Source: an uncultured Lachnospiraceae bacterium
GTDB lineage: Bacteria > Bacillota > Clostridia > Lachnospirales > Lachnospiraceae
Length of the DNA stretch: 49,626 bases
Assembly (NCBI GenBank): GCA_910585905.1
Contig: CAJUID010000025.1
Coordinates: 1 to 49,626, forward strand
Reading direction: 5' to 3'
In this document: one piece after another, positions 1-6,420 of the stretch
How the letters are laid out: every line of letters starts with the position of its first letter
How positions within the stretch are numbered: position 1 is the first letter of the stretch
Made by a program: the position numbers and the translations under genes
The notes under the pieces: generated by a model
The model's database searches: none
The model's input: only the letters and a program-made list of their open reading frames with translations
What the model was told of the DNA's origin: nothing

Positions 1-55
1 TTGCGGACAAACGGTTTTCAAGACCGCCTCGTTATGACCACTTCGATACCTCTCC
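1..55 (-). tRNA. tRNA-Ser (anticodon UGA), 3' part cut by window edge
   Basis: Read on the minus strand, the sequence starts with a GGAGAGG acceptor strand at 55, followed by a D-arm with AAGTGGTCATAACGAG and an anticodon arm CGGTC-TTGAAAA-CCG. The anticodon TGA (20-18) reads UCA and UCG-type serine codons. A long variable arm begins (GTTTGTCCGCAA), as expected for serine tRNA. The 3' half and acceptor end lie outside the window. Confidence 0.9.
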
Positions 56-164
56 GTATTCAATTGTACCAGCAATCAAGATTGATTTTTGTCTCTCAAC
101 TGAATGCTGCTTTGCAAGTATAACACCCAAATGAATCCACGTCAAGTCTTTTTTTCATTTTTTT

Positions 165-1205
165 CTATTTTTTGGACGAAACTATATTCTTTTGCCCAAT
201 TTTCAGGCTTGGTATAGCATTCAGGTCCAGTCCATCCCGTCTCCCTGACATATATTCATAATACCCCTGTACCGCAATCATAGCTGCATTATCTGTACAA
301 TAAATCGGAGATGGATAGTATAAAGTAACCCCCGCCTTACTACATTCTTTCTGCATTGCCTCCCGCAGAGAAGAATTGGCTGCCACACCGCCTGCTACTG
401 CAATTCTTTTTTCACCAAGTTTTATTGCTGCTGCCACTGCTCTGCTGACTAGCACATCCACCACTGCTTTTTGGAACGATGCTGCCACATCCGCTGTATT
501 AATTTCGGTTCCTTTCATCTCACATTGGTTCAAATAATTCAACACCGCCGATTTTACTCCTGAAAAACTAAAATCAAATTCGGAACCAGCAATCTTTGCC
601 CGTGGAAATTCGATTGCATCCTGATTTCCTTCTTTGGCTTTCCGGTCGATTTTGGGTCCTCCTGGATATCCAAGGCCAATTGCCCTTGCAACTTTATCAA
701 ACGCCTCACCTGCCGCATCATCATGTGTACGGCCAATCACTTCAAAACTGCCATAATCTTGCGCCTGTACCAAATGCGTATGTCCCCCTGATACAACCAG
801 GCAAAGAAATGGCGGCTCTAAATCTGGATGCTCTATATAATTGGCGGCAATATGCCCTTCGATATGGTGTACCCCCACCAATGGTTTACCCGCAGCATAA
901 GCAATTGCCTTCGCCTCACCGACACCAACTAACAGTGCCCCTACTAAACCTGGGCCATAAGTGACACTAATCGCATCAATATCCTGCAGCGCCACCTTAG
1001 CCTGTAATAGAGCCTCCTCTATTACTTGATTTATTTTTTCGATATGTTTACGTGAAGCAATTTCCGGTACCACCCCCCCATATAATGTATGGATATCAAT
1101 TTGAGAGGATATCACATTTGATAATACCTCGCGGCCGTTTTTTACCACAGCCGCTGCCGTCTCATCACAAGAACTTTCAATTCCCAAAATCAATACGTCC
1201 TTCAT
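165..1205 (-). CDS. tsaD: tRNA N6-adenosine threonylcarbamoyltransferase TsaD
   Basis: TsaD transfers the threonylcarbamoyl group from TC-AMP to A37 of ANN-decoding tRNAs, working with TsaB and TsaE in the cytoplasm. The protein is 346 residues, normal for the family. It opens with the ASKHA nucleotide-binding motif GIESSCDETAAAVV, has the metal-binding HHIEGH around residues 113-118, the SGGHT loop, the GVAANSSLR segment and a C-terminal CTDNAAMIA motif. The ATG at 1205 is preceded by GGAGG five bases away; an upstream in-frame TTG at 1217 would overlap that ribosome site. The partners tsaE and tsaB lie about 3 kb upstream, separated by RNase Z and smaller genes, whereas in many Firmicutes the set is contiguous. 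Confidence 0.96.
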   Translation of the reverse strand: MKDVLILGIESSCDETAAAVVKNGREVLSNVISSQIDIHTLYGGVVPEIASRKHIEKINQVIEEALLQAKVALQDIDAISVTYGPGLVGALLVGVGEAKAIAYAAGKPLVGVHHIEGHIAANYIEHPDLEPPFLCLVVSGGHTHLVQAQDYGSFEVIGRTHDDAAGEAFDKVARAIGLGYPGGPKIDRKAKEGNQDAIEFPRAKIAGSEFDFSFSGVKSAVLNYLNQCEMKGTEINTADVAASFQKAVVDVLVSRAVAAAIKLGEKRIAVAGGVAANSSLREAMQKECSKAGVTLYYPSPIYCTDNAAMIAVQGYYEYMSGRRDGLDLNAIPSLKIGQKNIVSSKK

Positions 1206-1217
1206 TGCATCCTCCAA

Positions 1218-1838
1218 TTATTTTACGCCGGCCTTTGCTGCCTCGTCTGCATTTGTCTGCTGCCACCCAAGAATCTTCCATTTTCCATTTGCATCCCTAC
1301 GGCACATAAACTTCTCATATGTCTTGGTGTTTTTTTCTCCTTTTGCTTTAAGCAGAATAGACGTAATCACAGTTGCATAATCTTTACCATCCAACTTTTT
1401 CACCGATATTGTTTTATTTTCCTGAACATTATAGGCACTACTAATCTTCCGGCTACTATCCTGATAACTTTCTCTATCTTTCTTAAAATTCTTAAGCATA
1501 GCCTCAAAGGAATTTTCCTTTTCCGCCAGCAACTCATCATCATAGAGCAATCTGAGCTGTTTTAACAATTTTTCAAAATCACCGTCGCTTACTCCGTCAT
1601 TATACATACATTTATTAATACGCCAGTATAACTTCAAAACCTCTGTCGGCGTCTCTGGATACTTAAGTTCCAAATCTTTTGCAAGAATTTTCCCTACCTC
1701 TGTCGTCGGAAGAACATTTTCTTCCGCCTCCTTTTGTGCCTGCTTGTTCATTGCAAAATAAACTGCCAGAACGACCGCAGCTACCAATATAATCGCAGTA
1801 AATGCACCAATTATTTTCTTTGTCATCTTACTATCCAT
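1218..1838 (-). CDS. membrane-anchored extracytoplasmic protein of unknown function
   Basis: The product has 206 residues. A short basic start (MDSKMTKK) is followed by one hydrophobic helix (about residues 9-29) with no lipobox or obvious cleavage site, then a charged alpha/beta domain expected outside the membrane. The C-terminal half, with repeated beta-strand patterns and a terminal KWKILGWQQ segment, recalls NTF2-like or DUF4878-type folds. I recall similar Lachnospiraceae proteins filed under a DUF (possibly DUF6715), but that is uncertain. Two adjacent ATGs follow GGAGG; the one at 1838 has the better spacing. The stop lies 12 bases before tsaD, so the two are probably co-transcribed. 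No function can be assigned. Confidence 0.7.
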   Translation of the reverse strand: MDSKMTKKIIGAFTAIILVAAVVLAVYFAMNKQAQKEAEENVLPTTEVGKILAKDLELKYPETPTEVLKLYWRINKCMYNDGVSDGDFEKLLKQLRLLYDDELLAEKENSFEAMLKNFKKDRESYQDSSRKISSAYNVQENKTISVKKLDGKDYATVITSILLKAKGEKNTKTYEKFMCRRDANGKWKILGWQQTNADEAAKAGVK

Positions 1839-1917
1839 CATTACCTCCAATTGCACAACCTTTTTGTGCATCAATCCCAGTTAAAAAGTGCCGTAAATCT
1901 CATTTCCTCCAGTCTAT

Positions 1918-2829
1918 TTATTCATCCGGGAACTCTAGCGTACAGCTTTTTCTGTCCTTTCCAGGAAACGCCTGCGGAAATATCTTACGCACTGGCTTCA
2001 TATAATCCTCTGGTCGCAACAAAGACGGGCTGTAATGTGTCAGCCACAATTCCCTTGCCTCTGCCTCTCTTGCCACCTGCGCTGCCTCAAGGAATGTCAT
2101 ATGTTTCTTTGCCTCTGCCTTCTCTTGTTTATCTTTCTCTCCATACATCCCTTCACAGATTAACAAATCGGACTCTCTGGCATTTTCCACCAAACTGCGT
2201 GCCGGCCTCGTATCAGTACAATATGTCAGCTTAATTCCCCTCCTTGGGGGGCCAATGACCAAATCAGGAGTATATACCCTTCCCTCCAATTCGATGGTCT
2301 CTCCCTTCTGCAAACGGCTCCACAGCTTCATTGGTACTTGATTTTCCTGTGCCTTTTCCATAAAAAATTTCCCGCCGCGCGGCACAATAATGGTATAACC
2401 ATAACATATTACATTATGATTTACCCGGAATGCCTTGAGATGATAACCATTAATCTCAATCTCTTCCTCCTTCTGCGACAATTCAATAAAATGAATCGGA
2501 AAAGGAAGCCCCGGTGCGATAATTCTAAGGCTATTTACTACTTTCTCTAATCCTTTCGGCCCAATCAACGTCACTGGATCTGTCCTGTCCGAATTTCCCA
2601 TAGAAAGCAACAATCCTGGCAAGCCACTAATATGATCTCCATGAAAATGCGTAAAACAAATTGTATCAATAGGATTTACGCTCCATCCCTTTTCCCTAAC
2701 CGCAACCTGCGTCCCCTCGCCACAGTCAATCAAAAGGCTGCTGCCGCCAAGCCTTGTCATCAACGAAGTCAGCCATCGGCCGGGCAAAGGCATCATACCG
2801 CTTGTTCCCAATAAACATACTTCTAACAT
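1918..2829 (-). CDS. rnz: ribonuclease Z
   Basis: RNase Z is the zinc endonuclease that trims the 3' trailer from tRNA precursors lacking an encoded CCA. The 303-residue protein is full length for the short bacterial form. The metallo-beta-lactamase signature FTHFHGDHISGLPG places H61, H63, D65 and H66 as metal ligands. The SSLLIDCGEGTQ segment near the start is typical, and further ligands are visible in CTDTRP and LTHYSP. The ribosome site is weak (AAAGGA, somewhat distant). A clear terminator at 2885-2915 lies upstream, so transcription may start in the 2830-2884 gap. A role beside tsaD and tsaB is thematically consistent, since all act on tRNA. Confidence 0.95.
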   Translation of the reverse strand: MLEVCLLGTSGMMPLPGRWLTSLMTRLGGSSLLIDCGEGTQVAVREKGWSVNPIDTICFTHFHGDHISGLPGLLLSMGNSDRTDPVTLIGPKGLEKVVNSLRIIAPGLPFPIHFIELSQKEEEIEINGYHLKAFRVNHNVICYGYTIIVPRGGKFFMEKAQENQVPMKLWSRLQKGETIELEGRVYTPDLVIGPPRRGIKLTYCTDTRPARSLVENARESDLLICEGMYGEKDKQEKAEAKKHMTFLEAAQVAREAEARELWLTHYSPSLLRPEDYMKPVRKIFPQAFPGKDRKSCTLEFPDE

Positions 2830-2884
2830 AAATTAAACTTTACATCCTTTCAAAATCAAAATACCCCTATTATTTCTATCGTAC

Positions 2885-2915
2885 AAAAATTGGCGGTGCA
2901 ACACCATGCACCGCC
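2885..2915 (-). terminator. rho-independent terminator after the zinc-ribbon gene
   Basis: A perfect 9-bp stem GGCGGTGCA / TGCACCGCC (2892-2900 and 2907-2915) with a 6-base loop is followed, in minus-strand reading, by AATTTTTG. It sits between the small zinc-ribbon gene and rnz. Confidence 0.85.
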
Positions 2916-2965
2916 GATTAGTATACCATAAACTGAATTTTTTTCCAAATACACTTCATTTTGTA

Positions 2966-3187
2966 TCAAAGTTCTGTAACCTCTACCTCTATAAGTGGAA
3001 TGGCAAAATTGGAAACCATCTTGTCATAACAAGCCTCACATAAAATAAAAGAATGACGCATCATGTCTTTCTCTGAAAAATATCCCCACTCCTTATTTCC
3101 TTCAAAGACATCTTCTTTCAGTATCCCATTTTCCATTTTAATTTCCCTGGCACAGGAATTACAAAAGAGAGCGCTTCGTTCTTTCAT
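2966..3187 (-). CDS. small zinc-ribbon protein
   Basis: A 73-residue cytoplasmic protein. Two CxxC pairs, CNSC (residues 9-12) and CEAC (50-53), would form a four-cysteine zinc site, and they flank an acidic and aromatic middle. The ATG at 3187 has AAGGAGG about nine bases upstream; the longer in-frame reading upstream to 3292 runs through leader hairpins and is unlikely to be translated. A strong terminator follows. The family is not one I can name; small double-CxxC proteins of this kind may be nucleic-acid or partner binding. It lies between rimI and rnz. Confidence 0.7.
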   Translation of the reverse strand: MKERSALFCNSCAREIKMENGILKEDVFEGNKEWGYFSEKDMMRHSFILCEACYDKMVSNFAIPLIEVEVTEL

Positions 3188-3287
3188 CCGCTTGTTCCTC
3201 CTTATTTTTATTCTCGCGTAAGCAACGAGCCAAACGCAATGCTTGCAAGGAACTGAAAGTTCCTTTGCACTTGGCGACTGCACGTGG

Positions 3288-3369
3288 GTCAAATACCCCG
3301 CCCCTTGGGCCGGGACTCGTTAAAGAGAAGCTATGTCATGCCCCGTTGCTCTGCAGCGGGGTATTTGAC
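3288..3369. repeat. dispersed inverted repeat, copy 1
   Basis: Perfect 13-bp arms GTCAAATACCCCG (3288-3300) and CGGGGTATTTGAC (3357-3369) enclose about 56 bp. In the interior, CATGCCCCG around 3338 can alternatively pair with CGGGGTAT. Read on the minus strand, the right half (GTCAAATACCCCGC, then GGGGCATGAC, then TAGCTTCTCT) matches a second element at 11203-11250, so this is a family rather than a single terminator. Confidence 0.7.
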
Positions 3370-3395
3370 TTTTTATCTGCTGCATTTGAAATGCC

Positions 3396-3423
3396 AAAAA
3401 GGGCACAGACTTTGCTTGTGCCC
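3396..3423 (-). terminator. rho-independent terminator of tsaE-tsaB-rimI
   Basis: The stem GGGCACA / TGTGCCC (3401-3407 and 3417-3423) with a 9-base loop is followed on the minus strand by TTTTT. A diverged copy of the same hairpin lies at 21966-22005. Confidence 0.8.
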
Positions 3424-3425
3424 TA

Positions 3426-3450
3426 ACAAAAAAGCCTGCAGCTTTTTTGT
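3426..3450. terminator. A/T-rich hairpin, possible bidirectional terminator
   Basis: A perfect 10-bp stem ACAAAAAAGC / GCTTTTTTGT with loop CTGCA lies directly upstream (minus strand) of the previous terminator. It may reinforce termination after rimI or act in both directions. Confidence 0.5.
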
Positions 3451-3532
3451 CGACAACCACGATAACTATTGCGAATTTTTCTACAATTTATAATAAAGTA
3501 TAAGCGAAAAAGCAAAAAAAGTATAGTGGAAA

Positions 3533-4033
3533 TCAATGGGATAACGAAAGCTGCATCAGCAAGGCATCTTCTCTTGGCGCACTATAGTAACCCCTCCGAG
3601 TGCCAATCTGCCCAAATCCCAATTTTTGGTACAGACATAAAGCTCCCTGGTTGCTCTCCCGCACTTCAAGCAAAATCCTCTCCACCCCATGCATTTTTAC
3701 ACGTTTTACAGCCTCCTCCAAAATATCTTCAGCAATCCCTCTACGGCGGTACTCGGGCGCCACTGCAATATTGCATAAATCAGCTGTATCAAAAGAAACC
3801 CAGATACCACAATATCCTGCTATCATTTCTCCAGTTGTTGCTACCAGATATATATTATGTTCAGAAGAATACGCTTCTAAAAAACTTTTTTCACTCCACG
3901 GTTTTAAAAATATACGCCTTTCCAGTTTTGCTACTGCTGGGATATCTTCTTTTTGCATAGTACGTATCAAAATCCCATCCCGGCCATGACCAGAAAGTTT
4001 ATTCTCACTATGTTCAACAGCGCTAGAATCCAT
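3533..4033 (-). CDS. rimI: ribosomal-protein-alanine N-acetyltransferase RimI
   Basis: RimI acetylates the N-terminal alanine of ribosomal protein S18 using acetyl-CoA. The 166-residue GNAT-fold protein shows the acetyl-CoA pyrophosphate loop EYRRRGIAEDILEEA and the C-terminal LEVRESNQGALCLYQKLGF motif typical of RimI. The ATG at 4033 is separated by one base from the tsaB stop and has AGGGG eight bases upstream, so translation is probably coupled to tsaB. About 25 residues before the GNAT core (SSAVEHSENKLSGHGRDG) form an unusual polar extension; a start nearer the IRTMQKED segment cannot be excluded. The tsaE-tsaB-rimI order is widely conserved. Confidence 0.92.
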   Translation of the reverse strand: MDSSAVEHSENKLSGHGRDGILIRTMQKEDIPAVAKLERRIFLKPWSEKSFLEAYSSEHNIYLVATTGEMIAGYCGIWVSFDTADLCNIAVAPEYRRRGIAEDILEEAVKRVKMHGVERILLEVRESNQGALCLYQKLGFGQIGTRRGYYSAPREDALLMQLSLSH

Positions 4034-4034
4034 A

Positions 4035-4745
4035 CTATGTCCCCTGCTGCATCCGTTTTTCCCGTTCTCTTTCCGCCTGGGACTGGCGCAGATAGACTGG
4101 CTTATGTTCCCTTGCATCTTCTGTCCTCCCCTCTGCCATATACAGCGCGCCCAGTGCAGCAACTGCCGCAGCACTTTGACGGTTTAGGTGAAGCGGTGCA
4201 AACTGGTATGGTACTAATACATTTTCCTTAATTACAGTCTCATATACAGGTACTCCGTCCCCTAAAAATACCACATTCTGCCCAAAATCATTGACCTTTT
4301 CCACAATTTCCTTAATATCCATTGCTGACTGCCCCAAAAGACACTTCAATTGATTTTCCGTAATTTGATAAATTCCCGTATATACCTGATTCCTCCTGGC
4401 ATCCATTAACGGGCAGATTACACCACTAAAACCCGCCATGCGGTATGCTAAGCCTTCTAATGTAGGTACCGAAATAATTGGTTTATCCAGCGCAAGCGCC
4501 ATCCCTTTTGCCGTTGAAGAACCAATCCGAAGCCCCGTAAAAGAACCTGGACCTGCCGCTACAGCAATGCCATCTATTTCCTCAAGGGCAATCCCCGACA
4601 TCTTTACTACCTGGTCAATCATAGGCAGAAGAGTTTGTGAATGCGTCTGCTTGTTATTTACCGTAAATTCAGCCGCCAGCATATCCCCTGAAACGATAGC
4701 AGCCGAAGCCGTCAGTCCCGAACTGTCAATCCCTAATATTTTCAT
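4035..4745 (-). CDS. tsaB: tRNA threonylcarbamoyladenosine biosynthesis protein TsaB
   Basis: TsaB is the catalytically inactive ASKHA paralogue that dimerises with TsaD to make t6A37. The 236-residue protein begins ILGIDSSGLTASAAIV and carries TVNNKQTHSQTLLPMI, the AAGPGSFTGLRIG motif and the VPTLEGLA segment, all classic TsaB marks. Its ATG lies three bases after the tsaE stop, and rimI follows after one base, so the three form a tight operon. Confidence 0.95.
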   Translation of the reverse strand: MKILGIDSSGLTASAAIVSGDMLAAEFTVNNKQTHSQTLLPMIDQVVKMSGIALEEIDGIAVAAGPGSFTGLRIGSSTAKGMALALDKPIISVPTLEGLAYRMAGFSGVICPLMDARRNQVYTGIYQITENQLKCLLGQSAMDIKEIVEKVNDFGQNVVFLGDGVPVYETVIKENVLVPYQFAPLHLNRQSAAAVAALGALYMAEGRTEDAREHKPVYLRQSQAEREREKRMQQGT

Positions 4746-4748
4746 TAA

Positions 4749-5201
4749 CTAAGCCTCCATCTTCCTGCCAAAGCCACCTACTGTAATCTTGCGGTAATCG
4801 GTTCCCTGCTCCAAATCTTTTTCAATTGTTACAGACACCGCATGATCCGGCAATATTTCTTCAATGAGAGAGGCCCATTCTACCAGGCATAGTCCCTGCC
4901 CATAAAAATAATCTTCGTATCCAATCTCTTCCATCTCTTCTACATCCGTAATGCGGTATACGTCAAAATGATAAAGAGGCATCCTTCCCTCCTCATAAAT
5001 CTGCAAAACTGTAAATGTTGGGCTTGATATTGGTTCCTGAATGCCCAAGCCCTCTCCAATCCCTTTTGAAAGAACCGTCTTGCCTACACCTAAATCACCA
5101 TTGAGCAATATAATATCCCCCGGGCTGCAGGATTCGCCGAGCCTAATCCCAAAAGAAAATGTATCATCCACAGAATAGCTTTGAAATACCTGAACATCCA
5201 T
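4749..5201 (-). CDS. tsaE: tRNA threonylcarbamoyladenosine biosynthesis ATPase TsaE
   Basis: TsaE is the small P-loop ATPase that resets the TsaB-TsaD complex during t6A synthesis. The Walker A motif is GDLGVGKT at residues 35-42, followed by the family motif SSPTFTVLQIYEEGR and YHFDVYRI, and VEWAS as the downstream element. The ATG at 5201 (MDVQV) has GGAGGG five bases upstream and gives 150 residues; an upstream in-frame start at 5243 lacks a ribosome site. It is the first gene of the tsaE-tsaB-rimI operon. The 80-bp gap upstream contains a CAAGTTT / AAACTTG hairpin. Confidence 0.94.
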   Translation of the reverse strand: MDVQVFQSYSVDDTFSFGIRLGESCSPGDIILLNGDLGVGKTVLSKGIGEGLGIQEPISSPTFTVLQIYEEGRMPLYHFDVYRITDVEEMEEIGYEDYFYGQGLCLVEWASLIEEILPDHAVSVTIEKDLEQGTDYRKITVGGFGRKMEA

Positions 5202-5281
5202 AAATGCCCTCCATTTAACCACAATCTGCAAGTTTGCTGCCACATAAACTTGTAAGTGAAAAATTGATATCTACTAAAAAA

Positions 5282-5803
5282 TCATTCCTCTGTACTGTTT
5301 TCTTCTGGCAGATCATCCTGATGCTTCTCCATCTGCTCCAGCACGGCAGACCGAATGTTCTCATACTGGCTGCCACATTGCTCTTTGGGAAAGATAAATG
5401 CCCTAACCGGGGACATATAAAGATACAATCCCTGCTTTGCCTGAACAACTTTCCGAATATCGTACCATTTCACAGCAGCTTCTTGTTCATTCTGGCGAAC
5501 GGTTATCCCCTGGTCTGATAACGTATAATGTAATGACGAATTGATATTGTCGCTTTTCTTAATCTGCATTCTGCATTTAATATACAGCATCAAGGGCTGT
5601 ATCACTGTAAAAAGCGATGCAATAAAAAGCAGCGCCATAATGGTTGCTGCCTGAAAATCCTGGAATTCCACAAGACAGATAAACAGGCTGCCCAGACTGA
5701 TAATTAAACTAAAGACCCCCGAAATACTAAAATATGTGTGGCGAAGCGTAAACAAAAAAAGCTCTTTTGTACGCAGTGTTATGTCAAAATCAATCTCTTC
5801 CAT
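5282..5803 (-). CDS. YcxB-like membrane protein
   Basis: A 173-residue protein with two predicted membrane helices (about residues 29-48 and 54-76), followed by a cytoplasmic PH-like domain. The pattern LSDQGITVRQNEQEAAVKWYDIRKVVQAKQGLYLYMS and a late FIFPKEQC is typical of the YcxB-like C-terminal domain. The ATG at 5803 follows AAGGAGG with good spacing. Its function is unknown across the family. It stands alone between tsaE and the structured gene-free region; a terminator-like hairpin at 5919-5952 lies upstream and may limit read-through into it. Confidence 0.8.
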   Translation of the reverse strand: MEEIDFDITLRTKELFLFTLRHTYFSISGVFSLIISLGSLFICLVEFQDFQAATIMALLFIASLFTVIQPLMLYIKCRMQIKKSDNINSSLHYTLSDQGITVRQNEQEAAVKWYDIRKVVQAKQGLYLYMSPVRAFIFPKEQCGSQYENIRSAVLEQMEKHQDDLPEENSTEE

Positions 5804-5918
5804 ACCTACCTCCTTATCTTTTTGCAAACTATCATTCTCGTTAATTTATCACACCCTAAACTCACTGCACTAGAGCGTATTATATCAAAAGGACTCTAAA
5901 AACACAACCAAGGGATTG

Positions 5919-5952
5919 AAAAGGAGACCGCATCCCAAAGGACACAGTCTCC
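5919..5952 (-). terminator. terminator-like hairpin ending the candidate RNA
   Basis: GGAGAC pairs with GTCTCC across an 18-base interior that can add a TCC/GGA pairing; TTTTC follows on the minus strand. It would stop transcription 116 bp before the YcxB-like start. Confidence 0.5.
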
Positions 5953-6225
5953 GAATTAGCACAAAACCCAAAATGCCGGTTCCTGAATTTTGAGTCCTAG
6001 CAAACGCTAGGTGGGCAACCGCACTTACGCCTCAACCTTCCGCTGCTTTGGCGGCTTGGCATCTTCGTAAAGATATAGGAATCCCAATTCAAAAGTGTAG
6101 GTTCAAAATGTCAGGAATTATCGAACACCCCAGGCATGATTCCATTTTCCAATACAAATCTTTCAGCCTGCCTTCCACATTAAAATCATAAATTTGACAA
6201 CGCATTGTTTGCTGAAAAATTTTAT
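5919..6225 (-). ncRNA. candidate structured RNA or leader upstream of the YcxB-like gene
   Basis: A promoter at 6232-6260 would start a minus-strand transcript near 6225. Downstream lie the hairpins ATCTT/AAGAT (6061-6074), CCGC/GCGG (about 6040-6054) and a perfect CCTAGC-AAAC-GCTAGG (5996-6011). Then comes GGAGAC/GTCTCC (5923-5928, 5947-5952) followed by UUUU in minus reading, which looks like a terminator. The transcript would be about 300 nt. I could not match it to a known riboswitch, 6S, SRP or RNase P RNA. It could instead be a non-functional dispersed repeat. Confidence 0.4.
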
Positions 6226-6231
6226 ACTCTA

Positions 6232-6260
6232 AGTATATACATTTTCCGCAAAAATTACAA
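6232..6260 (-). promoter_or_regulatory. minus-strand promoter, TTGTAA-17-TATACT
   Basis: The -35 box TTGTAA (6260-6255) and -10 box TATACT (6237-6232) are separated by exactly 17 bp. It points into the structured segment and towards the YcxB-like gene. Confidence 0.5.
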
Positions 6261-6316
6261 CTAAAAAAAACATGAAATTTTTGTTATTATTTTAGTTCTA
6301 GTTACTACTACTTTGC

Positions 6317-6346
6317 TTGCAGATAGAATATGAAACATGATATAAT
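6317..6346 (+). promoter_or_regulatory. plus-strand promoter with extended -10
   Basis: The -10 box TATAAT (6341-6346) is preceded by TGA, giving an extended -10 TGATATAAT. A TTGCAG box lies 18 bp upstream (6317-6322). It is 75 bp before the start of the RelA/SpoT-like gene. Confidence 0.6.
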
Positions 6347-6420
6347 CCATACGGTAACAGCAGAGTTAACGCCTTTATGGATTAGAAACCAATTTATAGC
6401 GTTGATAGAATGGAGGCACT

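Larger units (their letters stand above)
3188..3532. other. gene-free 345-bp stretch holding hairpins and a dispersed repeat
   Basis: No gene was found. From the zinc-ribbon start outwards it holds a leader hairpin (3244-3269, TGCAAGGAACT against AGTTCCTTTGCA with one bulge), a large inverted repeat (3288-3369), the rimI terminator (3396-3423) and a second A/T-rich hairpin (3426-3450). Confidence 0.7.
5804..6420. other. 617-bp gene-free region between divergent genes
   Basis: No coding frame of note. It contains a minus-strand promoter (6232-6260), a structured segment (about 5955-6075), a minus-strand terminator (5919-5952) and the plus-strand promoter of the RelA/SpoT-like gene (6317-6346). 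Confidence 0.7.

Noticed and set aside
596..964. Plus-strand frame opposite tsaD
   Set aside because: Wholly within conserved tsaD sequence and without any motif.
5955..6075. Known riboswitch classes (GEMM, TPP, T-box, S-box, ykkC) and 6S or SRP RNA
   Set aside because: None of their conserved core sequences could be aligned to either strand; only generic hairpins are visible.
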